Part shown: piece by piece, positions 7,575 through 15,197 of the stretch
How positions within the stretch are numbered: the stretch's first letter is position 1
Layout: every line of letters begins with the position of its first letter
Source: Chloroflexota bacterium
GTDB lineage: Bacteria > Chloroflexota > Anaerolineae > J102
Assembly: GCA_029782215.1 (NCBI GenBank)
Contig: JAKOVD010000156.1
Coordinates: forward strand, 1 to 35,558
Reading direction: 5' to 3'
Length of the DNA: 35,558 nt
Notes under the pieces: generated by a model
The model's database searches: none
Told to the model about the DNA's origin: nothing
The model's input: the letters and a program-made list of their open reading frames with translations, nothing else
Made by a program: the position numbers and the translations under genes

Positions 7575-8330
7575 TCAGTCTACAAAGCGGTACTTGATCA
7601 GCGTCCACACGGCCGGAAAACCATCCCGCCAACTGATGTTCTTGCCCTCTTCGTACTCACGGCCGGCATAGCTGATCGGCACCTCATAGATGCGGTGGCC
7701 GCGCTTCAGGATCTTGGCCGTGATCTCCGGCTCCAACTCAAAACGCCGCGCCCGCAGCGGCACCCCGGTCAGCACCTCCCGCCGGAAGCACTTGTAGCAC
7801 GTTTCCATGTCCGTCAGGATCGAGTCGTAGAGCAGGTTGGTGATCAGGGTCAACATCTTGTTGCCGAGCATGTTGCGGAAGTACATGGCCTTGCGCGGTC
7901 CGCCCAGGAAGCGTGACCCGTACACCACCTCCGTCTTCCCCTCCAGGATGGGGGCCAGCAGCATGGGGAAGTCGCGCGGGTCGTACTCCAGGTCGGCGTC
8001 CTGGATCAACAGGATTTCACCGCTGGCCTGCTGGATGGCCGTGCGGATGGCAGCGCCTTTACCCTGGTTGCGCTTATGGTAGAACGCCCGCAGATGGCCC
8101 TCCGCCGCCAGATCGGCCAGGATGGCGGCGCTCTCGTCAACGGAGCCATCGTCCACGGCCACGATCTCCTGCACCAGGTGCACGCGTTCGGACGCCGCCT
8201 CGCCTTGCATCGGCATGATCTCAAGCTGCAAGTCAGCCATCGTGCGCACGTGGGCCACGATGCTGCGCAGCGTGCGCGCTTCGTTGTACACCGGCATCAT
8301 TACCGTATAGCGGATGGTTCGCTCATTCAT
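7575..8330 (-). CDS. Glycosyltransferase family 2, polyprenyl-phosphate sugar synthase-like
   Basis: A 251-residue soluble GT-A enzyme similar to dolichyl/polyprenyl-phosphate mannosyl- and glucosyltransferases. Motifs in order: VMMPVYNEARTL at the N-terminus, IVAVDDGSVDES (nucleotide binding), KRNQGKGAAIRTAI, the DxD metal site in LLIQDADLEYDP, VVYGSRFLG and DMETCYKCFRREVL. The C-terminal segment ends with VPISYAGREYEEGKNISWRDG, typical of DPM1-like bacterial proteins without membrane helices. ATG 8330 is preferred over 8342 because GGAAG lies 8-9 nt upstream. It sits 46 bp before the GT39 gene, so a pathway in which it makes the lipid-linked donor used by the membrane transferases is likely. 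Sugar identity unknown. Confidence 0.9.
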   Translation of the reverse strand: MNERTIRYTVMMPVYNEARTLRSIVAHVRTMADLQLEIMPMQGEAASERVHLVQEIVAVDDGSVDESAAILADLAAEGHLRAFYHKRNQGKGAAIRTAIQQASGEILLIQDADLEYDPRDFPMLLAPILEGKTEVVYGSRFLGGPRKAMYFRNMLGNKMLTLITNLLYDSILTDMETCYKCFRREVLTGVPLRARRFELEPEITAKILKRGHRIYEVPISYAGREYEEGKNISWRDGFPAVWTLIKYRFVD

Positions 8331-8382
8331 AACATCTTCCATCAGTTTGGCGTCAAGGCGCAGTGGATTCCGTGGTGAATCC

Positions 8383-9120
8383 TCAGGCTTTCTTGGTCAC
8401 GCAGTAGCGGTAGCTCGTCCACAGGGCGTCGGCGCTGGTGTCCGGCTGCACGTCGACGACCCGTGCGCCGCAGTCGGCCAGCAGACGCTCCACCTGCCAG
8501 CGGGGAACGCCGTACATCTCCATGATGGGCTGATCCCCGTAGCGCAGCTTCTGGTAGGCTCGGAAGAGGGCCGTCGGCTTGAGCGGCTGCAGAAGCCGCT
8601 GCTGCCAGCGCTTCGCCTGGGCAGGAACCTGGAAGATCAGCACGCCGCCCGGCGCCAGCACACGTACAAATTCGGCCATGTAGGCCTTGCTGTAGCGCGG
8701 CTGCATATGCTGCAGCGTGATGTTCGAGTACACAAAGTCGAAGGTGGCGTCGCCAAACAGAGACAGGTCCGCCCGTTCATTGAGGTGATAACGGCAGCGG
8801 TCCGCCGCCTGGTTGTAGTGATCGGCCAGCGCCAGCATCGCCGGACTGATGTCCACGCCGTGGACGGCATCAAAATGCCGGGTGAGCGCCTGGCACAAAC
8901 GTCCCACCCCGCAGCCGAAATCCAGCGCCGTTCCTCGCCGCAGCGTCAGGCCCAAGCCGGCAATGTAGTCGAGCACCGCATCGATCTCGCGCACGCCGGT
9001 GGCAAAGAACTCGTCGATCTGCCAGCGGTTTTCGGACTTGTCCGGCCAGGCCAGGATGCCCCACAGGGGATCCGAGCTGCCAAACTTGTTCCAGTTCTCC
9101 TGCAATTCTTCGAGCTTCAT
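8383..9120 (-). CDS. Class I SAM-dependent methyltransferase
   Basis: A 245-residue Rossmann-fold methyltransferase. SAM-binding motif I is ALDFGCGVGRLCQAL, the acidic end of strand 2 is VHGVDISPAMLALA, and motif IV is FDFVYSNITLQHM, followed by LAPGGVLIFQVPAQ. The N-terminus MKLEELQENWNKFGSSDPLW is shared with a group of methyltransferases found in glycan clusters. ATG 9120 is chosen because the longer frame to 9174 runs into a palindromic repeat. It is first in the apparent operon with GT2 (52-bp gap), GT39 and YfhO-like genes, suggesting action on a sugar or lipid intermediate; the substrate cannot be read from the sequence. Confidence 0.88.
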   Translation of the reverse strand: MKLEELQENWNKFGSSDPLWGILAWPDKSENRWQIDEFFATGVREIDAVLDYIAGLGLTLRRGTALDFGCGVGRLCQALTRHFDAVHGVDISPAMLALADHYNQAADRCRYHLNERADLSLFGDATFDFVYSNITLQHMQPRYSKAYMAEFVRVLAPGGVLIFQVPAQAKRWQQRLLQPLKPTALFRAYQKLRYGDQPIMEMYGVPRWQVERLLADCGARVVDVQPDTSADALWTSYRYCVTKKA

Positions 9121-9152
9121 ACGACGACTGACTTGATCATGGCAGACACAAC

Positions 9153-9183
9153 AGTAGGGGCGCGAACGTGTCACGCCCCTACT
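9153..9183. repeat. 10-bp inverted repeat upstream of the methyltransferase gene
   Basis: AGTAGGGGCG (9153-9162) and CGCCCCTACT (9174-9183) pair perfectly around an 11-nt loop. The GTAGGGGCG arm is the same as the start of the elements at 6385 and 16768, so this is probably another member of that family. The surrounding 9121-9315 gap holds no gene that I can see. Confidence 0.6.
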
Positions 9184-9315
9184 TGAGCAGGCATTTTAAC
9201 CCAAGGCCCAGGCGCCAGCCAAACCGCCGGGGCAGCGCTGCAGCGCCCACGCCGGTGGCGGCCAACCCTAAATCGTCCTGGAGCGGACTGAAGGTCAGGC
9301 GGCGGAAACGCAGCC

Positions 9316-9927
9316 CTACTCGTTGGCGTTGATCTGCTGCGCCAGGATGATCGCCTCGGCCACGTCGCGCATCGGCTTGCGGTAATTCATCGACAGCTTC
9401 TGGATGCGGCGGAACGCCTCGGCCTCGGACATGCCCTTGGCGTCCATCAGCAGGCCCTTCGCCCGGTCCACCAGCTTGCGGGTCTCCAGGGCGTCCTTCA
9501 GGTCATCGGCCTGCTTCTTGACGGTCTCGAATTCCTCGAAACGGGAAAGCGCCGTCTCGATGGCGGGCGGCAGGTCGGCCTCGGTAAACGGCTTGACCAG
9601 GTAGCCGACCACCCCGGCGCTGCGCGCCCGGTCCACCAGGTCACGCTGGCTGTAGGCGCTCAGCAGCAGCACCGGCGCGATGCCCTCTTCGGTCAGCACG
9701 CGGGCGGCATCAACGCCGTCGAAATGCTCGCCTTCGAACCGGATGTCCATGATCACAAGGTCCGGTTTGAGCTTTCGGGCCGACTCGATTGCCGATTGGC
9801 CATCGCTTGCCTCGCCCACCACAAGGTAGCCGGCATTGGTAAGCATTTCGCGCAGATCACGCCGGATCAGGGACTCGTCGTCGCAAATCACGATTCTTCT
9901 GCGTTTGGGAGACATGGGCTGCGTCAT
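9316..9927 (-). CDS. pdtaR: Response regulator with ANTAR RNA-binding domain (PdtaR-like)
   Basis: A 203-residue regulator: receiver domain (about 10-130), then a helical linker and a C-terminal ANTAR domain (about 145-200). Receiver residues D16/D17, phospho-acceptor D61 (VIMDIRF) and K112 (YLVKPFT) are present. The ANTAR part reads KLVDRAKGLLMDAKGMSEAE and the following RRIQKLSMNYRKPMRDVAEA. ANTAR proteins bind paired RNA hairpins and prevent transcription termination. The start is firm: GGAGG six bases before ATG 9927. The ATG overlaps the stop of the kinase gene (ATGA), so both are translated together. The family resembles mycobacterial PdtaR and EutV. No ANTAR target hairpin pair was identified in the window. 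Confidence 0.93.
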   Translation of the reverse strand: MTQPMSPKRRRIVICDDESLIRRDLREMLTNAGYLVVGEASDGQSAIESARKLKPDLVIMDIRFEGEHFDGVDAARVLTEEGIAPVLLLSAYSQRDLVDRARSAGVVGYLVKPFTEADLPPAIETALSRFEEFETVKKQADDLKDALETRKLVDRAKGLLMDAKGMSEAEAFRRIQKLSMNYRKPMRDVAEAIILAQQINANE

Positions 9928-11441
9928 ACGGGACCTCCGGGGACGCCTTTGGGGAAACAAACGATGGCTTCGGTGCCGCCCTCAGGGCGGCGCTGAATGT
10001 CAAATTGGCCTTTCAGGTTATCGTGCACCAAGGTGCGAATGATGTCAAAACCAAGACTGCTTTCTGTCTCAAGCGAAAAGTCAGCCGGCAAGCCGCGTCC
10101 GTTGTCCGCGACCCGCAGCTCCACCGATGAGCCATGATCGAAGATAGATACGCCGACACGCCCGCCGATCTTGCCCGGGAACCCATGTTCCAGAGCGTTC
10201 AGGAGCAGCTCATTGACCACGAGCGCGCCCGCCGTCGCCTTGGCGGTCGGCAGCAGCACATCGTCGGCGTGTTCGAGGACCAGCCGGATGTCACGCGTCG
10301 GGCCGACCGCGCTCTGCGGCAGCTCGCGCAGTAGCCGCGCCGTCACATCCCGCAAGTTCAGCACCTGGTCTTCCCCTTCCGAAAGCGATTCGTGGATGGC
10401 CGACATGCTCAGGATGCGGTTGATGGACTCGTAGAGAAGCTGCTTCGCCTCCTCCGTCGCTGCCCGCCTGGCCTGCATGCGCATGATCGAAACCAGCATC
10501 TGCAGATTGTTCTTGACGCGATGGTGCACTTCCTTGATCATCACCGCCTTCACCTTGAGCTTCAGCTCCTTCTCGCGCTCCTCGGTGACATCCTTGATCA
10601 ATACCATCGCCCCGTAGCGTCCCGGCACGCGCGGCGCCGCCCACAGGCGGTCCCAGCCCTCCAGGTCCGGCTTGCCCAACAGCGGCACTGCCGACCGCTG
10701 CAAGATGCGGCCGCGGACCGTTTCCTCCGCATACTGGCAGCGGGCTTCATCCCAGGCCCTTTGCACCAATTCCAGGTCTCCGGCCGCGACCTCGTCCAGC
10801 GTGCGCCCGCGCAGGTCGTCCAGGTATCCCAACCGGCGGTAGACGTTGTTCGCCTGGCCGCTCAGATAGCGATACCTCGCCATGTAGTCGACGAAGATGA
10901 TGCCGTCCTGCTCGTCAAACGGCGGCACGACCTCCGCCCCATTGAGCTGGCCCGCCGCCACCATTTGCAGGAAGCGGTTGAGCGCTCGCTTGAAGGAGGC
11001 TTCGCGGCGCCGGTGCCGCTCGCGCTCGATGACGTTCGTGTAGACCACCAGGGCGCCCAGCGTCTGCCGGTCCGCGTCCAGCACCGGCCACACTTCCTGG
11101 CTCATCTCCGGCCGCTGTTCTGGCACCTCGGGCTCAGTGCGCACACGCCGCAGCCCGCTCACCATCGTCGACCACAGCCAGGGACGCTCCGTCGCAGTGT
11201 AGCAGCGACCGATCGGCGTCTCGGGGTAAAGCGAGGCCATCGAATGCGGCTGGGCGTGGATCACGACACCGAAACAATCGTCGCCGACGGGCACCTGCAG
11301 AAAGACGTCCGAACGCGAGACGTCTGCCGCCAGCGACAGCGCCGCGCGCACACGACCCAGCAGCTCCCCCTGTTCGGGTTCGAGGCGATGGAGCCTCTCG
11401 CCCCACATCTTCTCGTCAATGTACAAGTAACTCAAGTTCAC
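9924..11441 (-). CDS. pdtaS: HisKA_2 sensor histidine kinase (PdtaS-like)
   Basis: A 505-residue soluble kinase with no membrane helix. The N-terminal ~140 residues match the GAF-like H_kinase_N sensor (ETPIGRCYTATERPWLW), followed by a PAS domain at about 170-290 (IIFVDYMARYRYLSGQANNV) and the HisKA_2 dimerisation helix with the phospho-His motif EVHHRVKNNLQMLVSIM at 305-320. The ATPase domain has the N-box at VVNELLLNALEHGF and the G-box at DNGRGLP. Domain order equals that of PdtaS, whose partner PdtaR is an ANTAR regulator, exactly what is encoded next. The start is a GTG at 11441 with only a weak ribosome site; ATG 11408 is an alternative. Signal sensed is unknown. Confidence 0.9.
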   Translation of the reverse strand: MNLSYLYIDEKMWGERLHRLEPEQGELLGRVRAALSLAADVSRSDVFLQVPVGDDCFGVVIHAQPHSMASLYPETPIGRCYTATERPWLWSTMVSGLRRVRTEPEVPEQRPEMSQEVWPVLDADRQTLGALVVYTNVIERERHRRREASFKRALNRFLQMVAAGQLNGAEVVPPFDEQDGIIFVDYMARYRYLSGQANNVYRRLGYLDDLRGRTLDEVAAGDLELVQRAWDEARCQYAEETVRGRILQRSAVPLLGKPDLEGWDRLWAAPRVPGRYGAMVLIKDVTEEREKELKLKVKAVMIKEVHHRVKNNLQMLVSIMRMQARRAATEEAKQLLYESINRILSMSAIHESLSEGEDQVLNLRDVTARLLRELPQSAVGPTRDIRLVLEHADDVLLPTAKATAGALVVNELLLNALEHGFPGKIGGRVGVSIFDHGSSVELRVADNGRGLPADFSLETESSLGFDIIRTLVHDNLKGQFDIQRRPEGGTEAIVCFPKGVPGGPV

Positions 11442-11485
11442 TGCGGTCTTCGTTGATCCACAGGGTTAGATCGGAAGGGAAGGCT

Positions 11486-11523
11486 AAAAAGGGGGGCCGA
11501 TGGCTTGGTGTTCCATCGGCCCC
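11486..11523 (-). terminator. Rho-independent terminator after tRNA-Pro
   Basis: Two base pairs downstream of the tRNA 3' CCA, perfect 11-bp arms GGGGCCGATGG (11493-11503) and CCATCGGCCCC (11513-11523) enclose a 9-nt loop. On the minus strand the stem is followed by CC and TTTTT (11490-11486). Confidence 0.85.
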
Positions 11524-11525
11524 AC

Positions 11526-11602
11526 TGGTCGGGGCGGGGCGATTTGAACGCCCGACTTCTTGAACCCCATTCAAGCGCGCTACCGAACTGCGCTACGCCC
11601 CG
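11526..11602 (-). tRNA. tRNA-Pro (anticodon GGG), CCA encoded
   Basis: Acceptor stem CGGGGCG/CGCCCCG, discriminator A and an encoded CCA at 11528-11526. The anticodon arm CTTGA, ATGGGGT, TCAAG gives anticodon GGG. The T arm is GGGCG, TTCAAAT, CGCCC. It has its own promoter and terminator, making it a single-gene transcription unit between the kinase and the transporter. Confidence 0.97.
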
Positions 11603-11614
11603 GCAGCGACTAGG

Positions 11615-11643
11615 AGTATAGCCAACTGGGCGGCGGCTGGCAA
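11615..11643 (-). promoter_or_regulatory. Promoter of tRNA-Pro
   Basis: On the minus strand TTGCCA (11643-11638) and TATACT (11620-11615) are separated by 17 bp; each matches consensus at five of six positions. The expected start near 11608 is about six bases before the tRNA. Confidence 0.75.
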
Positions 11644-11727
11644 GTTCGGGCAGGTCCAATCAAGAGACGACGGTGTAGAATAGGGCGGCGGTGGAGTTGA
11701 GCCTGCCGCCGTCGCCAGGTCACCCCT

Positions 11728-13551
11728 ATGACCAGCCAACTGATCATCACGCTCACCATTCTGTTGGCGTCCGTCGGCCTGCTTCTGACAGGCCGCCTGC
11801 GTCCCGACCTGATCGCGCTCCTGGTTGTCGTCGCCCTGGGCATCACCGGCGTTCTCACCCCGCGCGATGCCTTCTCGGGCTTCAGCAGCTCGGCGGTGAT
11901 CACCATTGTCGCCATCTTCATCCTGGCCGAGGGCTTGCACATCACCGGCGTGGCTGACCAGGCCGGGGCCATGCTCCTGCGCATCGCCGGCAGCACGGAA
12001 CGGCGTATGGTGGCGACCATCATGGTGGCCGGCGCCTCGCTGTCCCTGGTGATGAACAACATTGCCGCCGCCGCCATCCTGCTGCCGGCCATTTCCGGCA
12101 TCGCCCGCCGCACCCAGGTCAATCCTGCACGCCTGATGATGCCGCTGGCGTTCGCCACCATCCTGGGCGGCATGGCCACGCTCTTCACCACCACCAACAT
12201 CGTGGTCAGCGGCGTGCTGCGCGGGCGCAACCTGCAGGGCTTTGGCGTCCTGTCTTTTGCACCGGTCGGCATCCCCATCGTGATTGCCGGCGTCGCCTAC
12301 ATGGCGGTCCTGGGCCGGCGGCTTCTTCCGGCTGCAACCACCATGGACCAGGCGCATGCGGCCTCTGCTGACGGCTCGGACCTGATCGAGGTCTACCGGC
12401 TGAGCGAACGTTTGTTCCGCGCCCGCGTGGGCGCCGGATCGTGCCTTGCCGGCAAGTCGTTGGAGACGAGCGGCCTGCGGGAGGCCTTCGGCGTTAACCT
12501 CGTGGGGCTCGTTCGAGCCGGCCGCTTCCTGGCCCTTCCCCCGGCAGACCTCGTTCTCGCAGAGGGAGACGTGCTGGTGCTGTCGGGCAAACAGGAGAAC
12601 CTGGCCAGCCTGGACCCTAACCACTGCCTCGAAGTCCTGCCCGTCCAGGAATGGCAGGAGAGTGACCTGGCCACGCCGGAGCACGTGGTCATCGAGGCCG
12701 TCCTTGCCCCGCGGTCATCCCTGCTGGGCCAGACGCTGCGCACCAGCCATTTCCGCGAGAAATACGGCATGGCTGTGCTGGGCATCTGGCGGGCAGGCAA
12801 GCCGCTGCGCAGCGGGCTCAGCGATCTGGCGCTGGCCTTCGGCGACGCCCTTCTTCTCCAGGGTCCCCCCGAACGCATTCCGGCGCTGCGCACAGAGCCG
12901 GACCTGATCGTGCTCGACCGCGGGGAGGTAGAACGCGCCGCCGCCAGGGCGCCCCACAAGGCGCTGGCGGCGCTCCTGATCATGGCCGGCGCCGTCATCC
13001 TGGCCTCCATCTACAACTCGCTGGTCGGCGAGATCATGCTCGGCGCGGCGCTGCTGACGGTCCTGTTCGGCCTGTTCACGCTCGACCAGGCTTACGGCGC
13101 CATCGAGTGGCGCAGCGTCTTCCTGGTGGCCGGTATGCTGCCGTTGGGCCTTGCCATGACCACCAGCGGCGCCGCGGCCCTGCTGGCCAACGCCTTCGTG
13201 AGCTACCTGACGCCGCTGGGCCCCCTGGCCTTGCTGGGCGGCCTCGTCCTCGTCACCATGCTGCTTACCCAGACTATGGCAGGCGTGGCCGTGGCCAGCA
13301 TCATGGCGCCCATCGCCATCCAGGCTGCCGACCAGGCGAGCCTCGATCCCCGCGCCCTGGCGATGGGTGTCGCCCTGGCCACCTCTATGGCGTTCATCAC
13401 ACCCCTCGGCCACCCCGTCAACGTCCTCGTCATGGGCCCCGGCGGCTACAGCTTCCGCGACTACCTGCGCGCCGGTCTGCCGCTCACACTGCTTCTCTTT
13501 GCCCTCATCATGGTCCTGCTCCCCATCTTTTGGCCGCTCACCCCTTCCTGA
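11728..13551 (+). CDS. SLC13/DASS-type anion transporter with two RCK_C domains
   Basis: A 607-residue membrane transporter of the sodium/anion symporter (DASS, formerly SAC1-like) group. The N-terminal half has the family pattern DLIALLVVVALGITGVL and SSAVITIVAIFILAEGL, with SLVMNNIAAAAILLP as the conserved reentrant hairpin Asn region. Two TrkA-C/RCK_C regulatory domains lie in the central cytoplasmic loop, at about 220-300 (ADLVLAEGDVLVLSG) and 320-395 (LALAFGDALLLQG). The second membrane half follows, with the GVAVASIMAPIA repeat and TPLGHPVNVLVMGPGGY. Such proteins carry dicarboxylates, sulfate or other oxyanions; substrate cannot be fixed here. Start ATG 11728; ribosome site weak. No partner gene adjacent. 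Confidence 0.88.
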   Translation: MTSQLIITLTILLASVGLLLTGRLRPDLIALLVVVALGITGVLTPRDAFSGFSSSAVITIVAIFILAEGLHITGVADQAGAMLLRIAGSTERRMVATIMVAGASLSLVMNNIAAAAILLPAISGIARRTQVNPARLMMPLAFATILGGMATLFTTTNIVVSGVLRGRNLQGFGVLSFAPVGIPIVIAGVAYMAVLGRRLLPAATTMDQAHAASADGSDLIEVYRLSERLFRARVGAGSCLAGKSLETSGLREAFGVNLVGLVRAGRFLALPPADLVLAEGDVLVLSGKQENLASLDPNHCLEVLPVQEWQESDLATPEHVVIEAVLAPRSSLLGQTLRTSHFREKYGMAVLGIWRAGKPLRSGLSDLALAFGDALLLQGPPERIPALRTEPDLIVLDRGEVERAAARAPHKALAALLIMAGAVILASIYNSLVGEIMLGAALLTVLFGLFTLDQAYGAIEWRSVFLVAGMLPLGLAMTTSGAAALLANAFVSYLTPLGPLALLGGLVLVTMLLTQTMAGVAVASIMAPIAIQAADQASLDPRALAMGVALATSMAFITPLGHPVNVLVMGPGGYSFRDYLRAGLPLTLLLFALIMVLLPIFWPLTPS

Positions 13552-13555
13552 AAGC

Positions 13556-13591
13556 GACACGCCAGGCGGAGAATCCGGCGCCTGGCGTGTC
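13556..13591. terminator. Hairpin between convergent genes, likely two-way terminator
   Basis: Arms of 13 bp (13556-13568 and 13579-13591), GACACGCCAGGCG and CGCCTGGCGTGTC, pair perfectly around a 10-nt loop. It starts 4 bp after the transporter stop and lies 31 bp beyond the stop of the convergent DUF2202 gene. There is no real T-tract on either side, so termination efficiency is uncertain. Confidence 0.6.
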
Positions 13592-13622
13592 TGAGGCGAG
13601 AAGGAGGTATCGACCGAAGGAA

Positions 13623-14207
13623 CTAGTTGCAGGCCTCGAAGGCAGGCAGGTGGTTGTTGAGCGAGGCGGCGCGCAGGGTGGTGAACACACGCTGCAGCTC
13701 AGGGTTGGTCGTCTTCGCCAGCAGGTCATCGTACAACTTGGCATCCTCCTTCTCCACGTCCACGCCGGTCTGGCAGGCATTGGCGAACGAGGTCCATGTC
13801 GGCGCCGGACTGAGCCCCGGGTTCGCCGGCGCCGCCAGCTTGTGACGGGTCAGCACCTGACTCAGGGCGGCGACGTGCTGGGCTTCCGACTGGGCAATGC
13901 GGCTGAACGGGACCACGCTGCCGAACTGGTTGATCGCTGCCTTATAGGTGTTCAGTGCCAGGTACTCTTCCAGCACCGCCTGGTTCAGCAACTGGACCTC
14001 GGCCGGCGTGAGCGCCGTCGTAGACCCGACATAGGGCCGGGTGACTGCGGCGCGGCCGCCCACCGATCCACCGGGCCGGCCGCCGGGACCTCCGCGTACG
14101 AAATCGCTGGCCGAGGCAATCGGCGCGGGCGCCAGCGCAAAGGCTGAAACGGCAAAGGCGACGACGACGGTGGCCAGCGCCGCCATCTTGAGGATTCGGG
14201 ACTTCAT
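13623..14207 (-). CDS. Secreted DUF2202 ferritin-like protein
   Basis: A 194-residue protein with an N-terminal signal peptide (hydrophobic ~8-28, likely cut after ASA near residue 34), a short Gly/Arg-rich linker and a four-helix ferritin-like DUF2202 domain. Possible metal ligands are in NQAVLEEYLALNTYKAAI and the ExxH of IAQSEAQHVAALSQVL, with a second half containing VEKEDAKLYDDLLAK and LNNHLPAFEAC. DUF2202 proteins are structurally related to ferritins and rubrerythrins but their function is not established. ATG 14207 has AAGGAG nine bases upstream. It converges on the transporter gene across a strong hairpin. Confidence 0.85.
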   Translation of the reverse strand: MKSRILKMAALATVVVAFAVSAFALAPAPIASASDFVRGGPGGRPGGSVGGRAAVTRPYVGSTTALTPAEVQLLNQAVLEEYLALNTYKAAINQFGSVVPFSRIAQSEAQHVAALSQVLTRHKLAAPANPGLSPAPTWTSFANACQTGVDVEKEDAKLYDDLLAKTTNPELQRVFTTLRAASLNNHLPAFEACN

Positions 14208-14359
14208 CTTGGCAATCTCCTTGGGTATCGTTGGGTGTCTGTTAGGGTCACGGCTTGCGGGTCCTGCCCGCATCGCCTTGAGATGCCCGCATCATGACAG
14301 CCAATCATGCAAACCCTTCGCACATCCTGTGCAGTTCTTGTGGAGACCGCCCCTGGGAA

Positions 14360-14379
14360 CGCCGAGCCCCAGCTCGGCG
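14360..14379. repeat. 8-bp inverted repeat CGCCGAGC
   Basis: CGCCGAGC (14360-14367), loop CCCA, GCTCGGCG (14372-14379). It lies just beyond the stop of the 14394-14858 gene in the direction of its transcription, so it may help end that transcript, although no T-tract follows. Confidence 0.45.
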
Positions 14380-14393
14380 CCTTTCCCCCCTCG

Positions 14394-14858
14394 TCAGCCA
14401 GGACTTGCCGGCTCGCTGCCACCGTGACCCACCCGCCGCCTGAAAACCTCAAGCACCAGTAGAACCCCACCTACGCCAAGCACGATGACCGCCGCCACAT
14501 AGCCGGCCAGCGACCCGGCGACCAGCAGCCACTGCCAGCCTGTCGGCCCGATCTCCCCCGAGGCCAGCCCCGTCGCCACTGCCAGCGCCTGCCCCCCAAC
14601 CAGGAACACCACCATCAGCCCCAGGCACCCGCCGATCAGGCGCCTATGCGCGTGAGCGCGCAGCGACGCCCACAACAGCAGCCCCCCGCCGGCAAGCGCG
14701 GCCGGAAAGAGCTCCGCAGGCATCAGGTAGTCGAAATGGAGGTCGCCTGCCCGCAGCGATCCACCCGCCGACAGCGCAAACGTCATGACGATGGGCAGCC
14801 ACACCAGCACCGTACCCACCAGCGCCAAAAACCTTGTCAACCAACCGGACTTCGCCAT
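14394..14858 (-). CDS. Small membrane protein of unknown function
   Basis: I do not recognise the family. The 154-residue protein has four predicted membrane helices (about 10-30, 48-66, 75-98 and 110-138) and a short charged tail (EVFRRRVGHGGSE). The start is well supported: a strong GGGAGGTGA Shine-Dalgarno lies just before ATG 14858. It is on the same strand as the DUF2202 gene downstream, but 186 bp separate them. The upstream 14859-14968 gap contains an imperfect inverted repeat (GGATGA with TCATCC, around 14891-14909) that could be an operator, and otherwise nothing I can name. Confidence 0.65.
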   Translation of the reverse strand: MAKSGWLTRFLALVGTVLVWLPIVMTFALSAGGSLRAGDLHFDYLMPAELFPAALAGGGLLLWASLRAHAHRRLIGGCLGLMVVFLVGGQALAVATGLASGEIGPTGWQWLLVAGSLAGYVAAVIVLGVGGVLLVLEVFRRRVGHGGSEPASPG

Positions 14859-14968
14859 CTCGTCACCTCCCTGTGATGGACGCAGGTGGATGATACCGTC
14901 TCATCCTGCGCCTGCTTAGCCAGAACGGGGTCAGCGGCATCCCTGCTACCTCTCGATTGTAGCATCGT

Positions 14969-14997
14969 TTGACTTCCGTGCCGCGCTCAGGTAGGAT
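14969..14997 (+). promoter_or_regulatory. Promoter of selC
   Basis: TTGACT (14969-14974) and TAGGAT (14992-14997) are separated by exactly 17 bp. The mature tRNA begins at 15005, eight bases after the -10, so transcription probably begins at or next to the mature 5' end. Confidence 0.7.
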
Positions 14998-15004
14998 GCT
15001 CCGT

Positions 15005-15100
15005 GGGGGTGGTTGTGTCCCGGTGGGCGCCCCGGTCTTCAAAACCGGTGGCGGGCGCTGCGTAGGTGTCCGCTGTGGGTTCGACTCCCATCCATCCCCG
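15005..15100 (+). tRNA. selC: tRNA-Sec (selenocysteine, anticodon TCA)
   Basis: At 96 nt this is too long for a normal tRNA and folds as bacterial tRNA-Sec. The acceptor stem has 8 bp (GGGGGTGG with CCATCCCC, one G-U), discriminator G, and CCA not encoded. The D stem has 6 bp (GTGTCC with GGGCGC, including G-U pairs) and a small loop. The anticodon arm is CCGGT, CTTCAAA, ACCGG, giving TCA, which reads UGA. There is a long variable arm (GCGGGCGC with GTGTCCGC) and the T arm is GTGGG, TTCGACT, CCCAT. The organism should therefore insert selenocysteine. No selA, selB, selD or obvious selenoprotein gene is in the window. Confidence 0.96.
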
Positions 15101-15107
15101 CTCTGGC

Positions 15108-15148
15108 GAAATGCGGATTGCGGATTGCAGACCTCCAATCCGCATTTC
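15108..15148. repeat. 13-bp inverted repeat after selC
   Basis: GAAATGCGGATTG (15108-15120) and CAATCCGCATTTC (15136-15148) are perfect complements around a 15-nt loop that repeats the heptamer CGGATTG. It starts 8 bp after the tRNA and may act as its terminator or processing stem; no T-tract follows. A TATAAT at 15163-15168 just beyond could be the -10 of the next gene, but no -35 is recognisable. Confidence 0.65.
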
Positions 15149-15197
15149 CAAATTCGCAATGCTATAATTCCCGCCATCTCCTTGCTAACCGGTGGCT

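Noticed and set aside
9187..9315. GC-rich imperfect stems after the response regulator as a terminator
   Set aside because: Stems are interrupted and no T-tract follows in the right place; too weak to call.
11676..11681. TAGAAT as -10 of the SLC13 gene
   Set aside because: No acceptable -35 is found 16-18 bp upstream, so it is not listed as a promoter.
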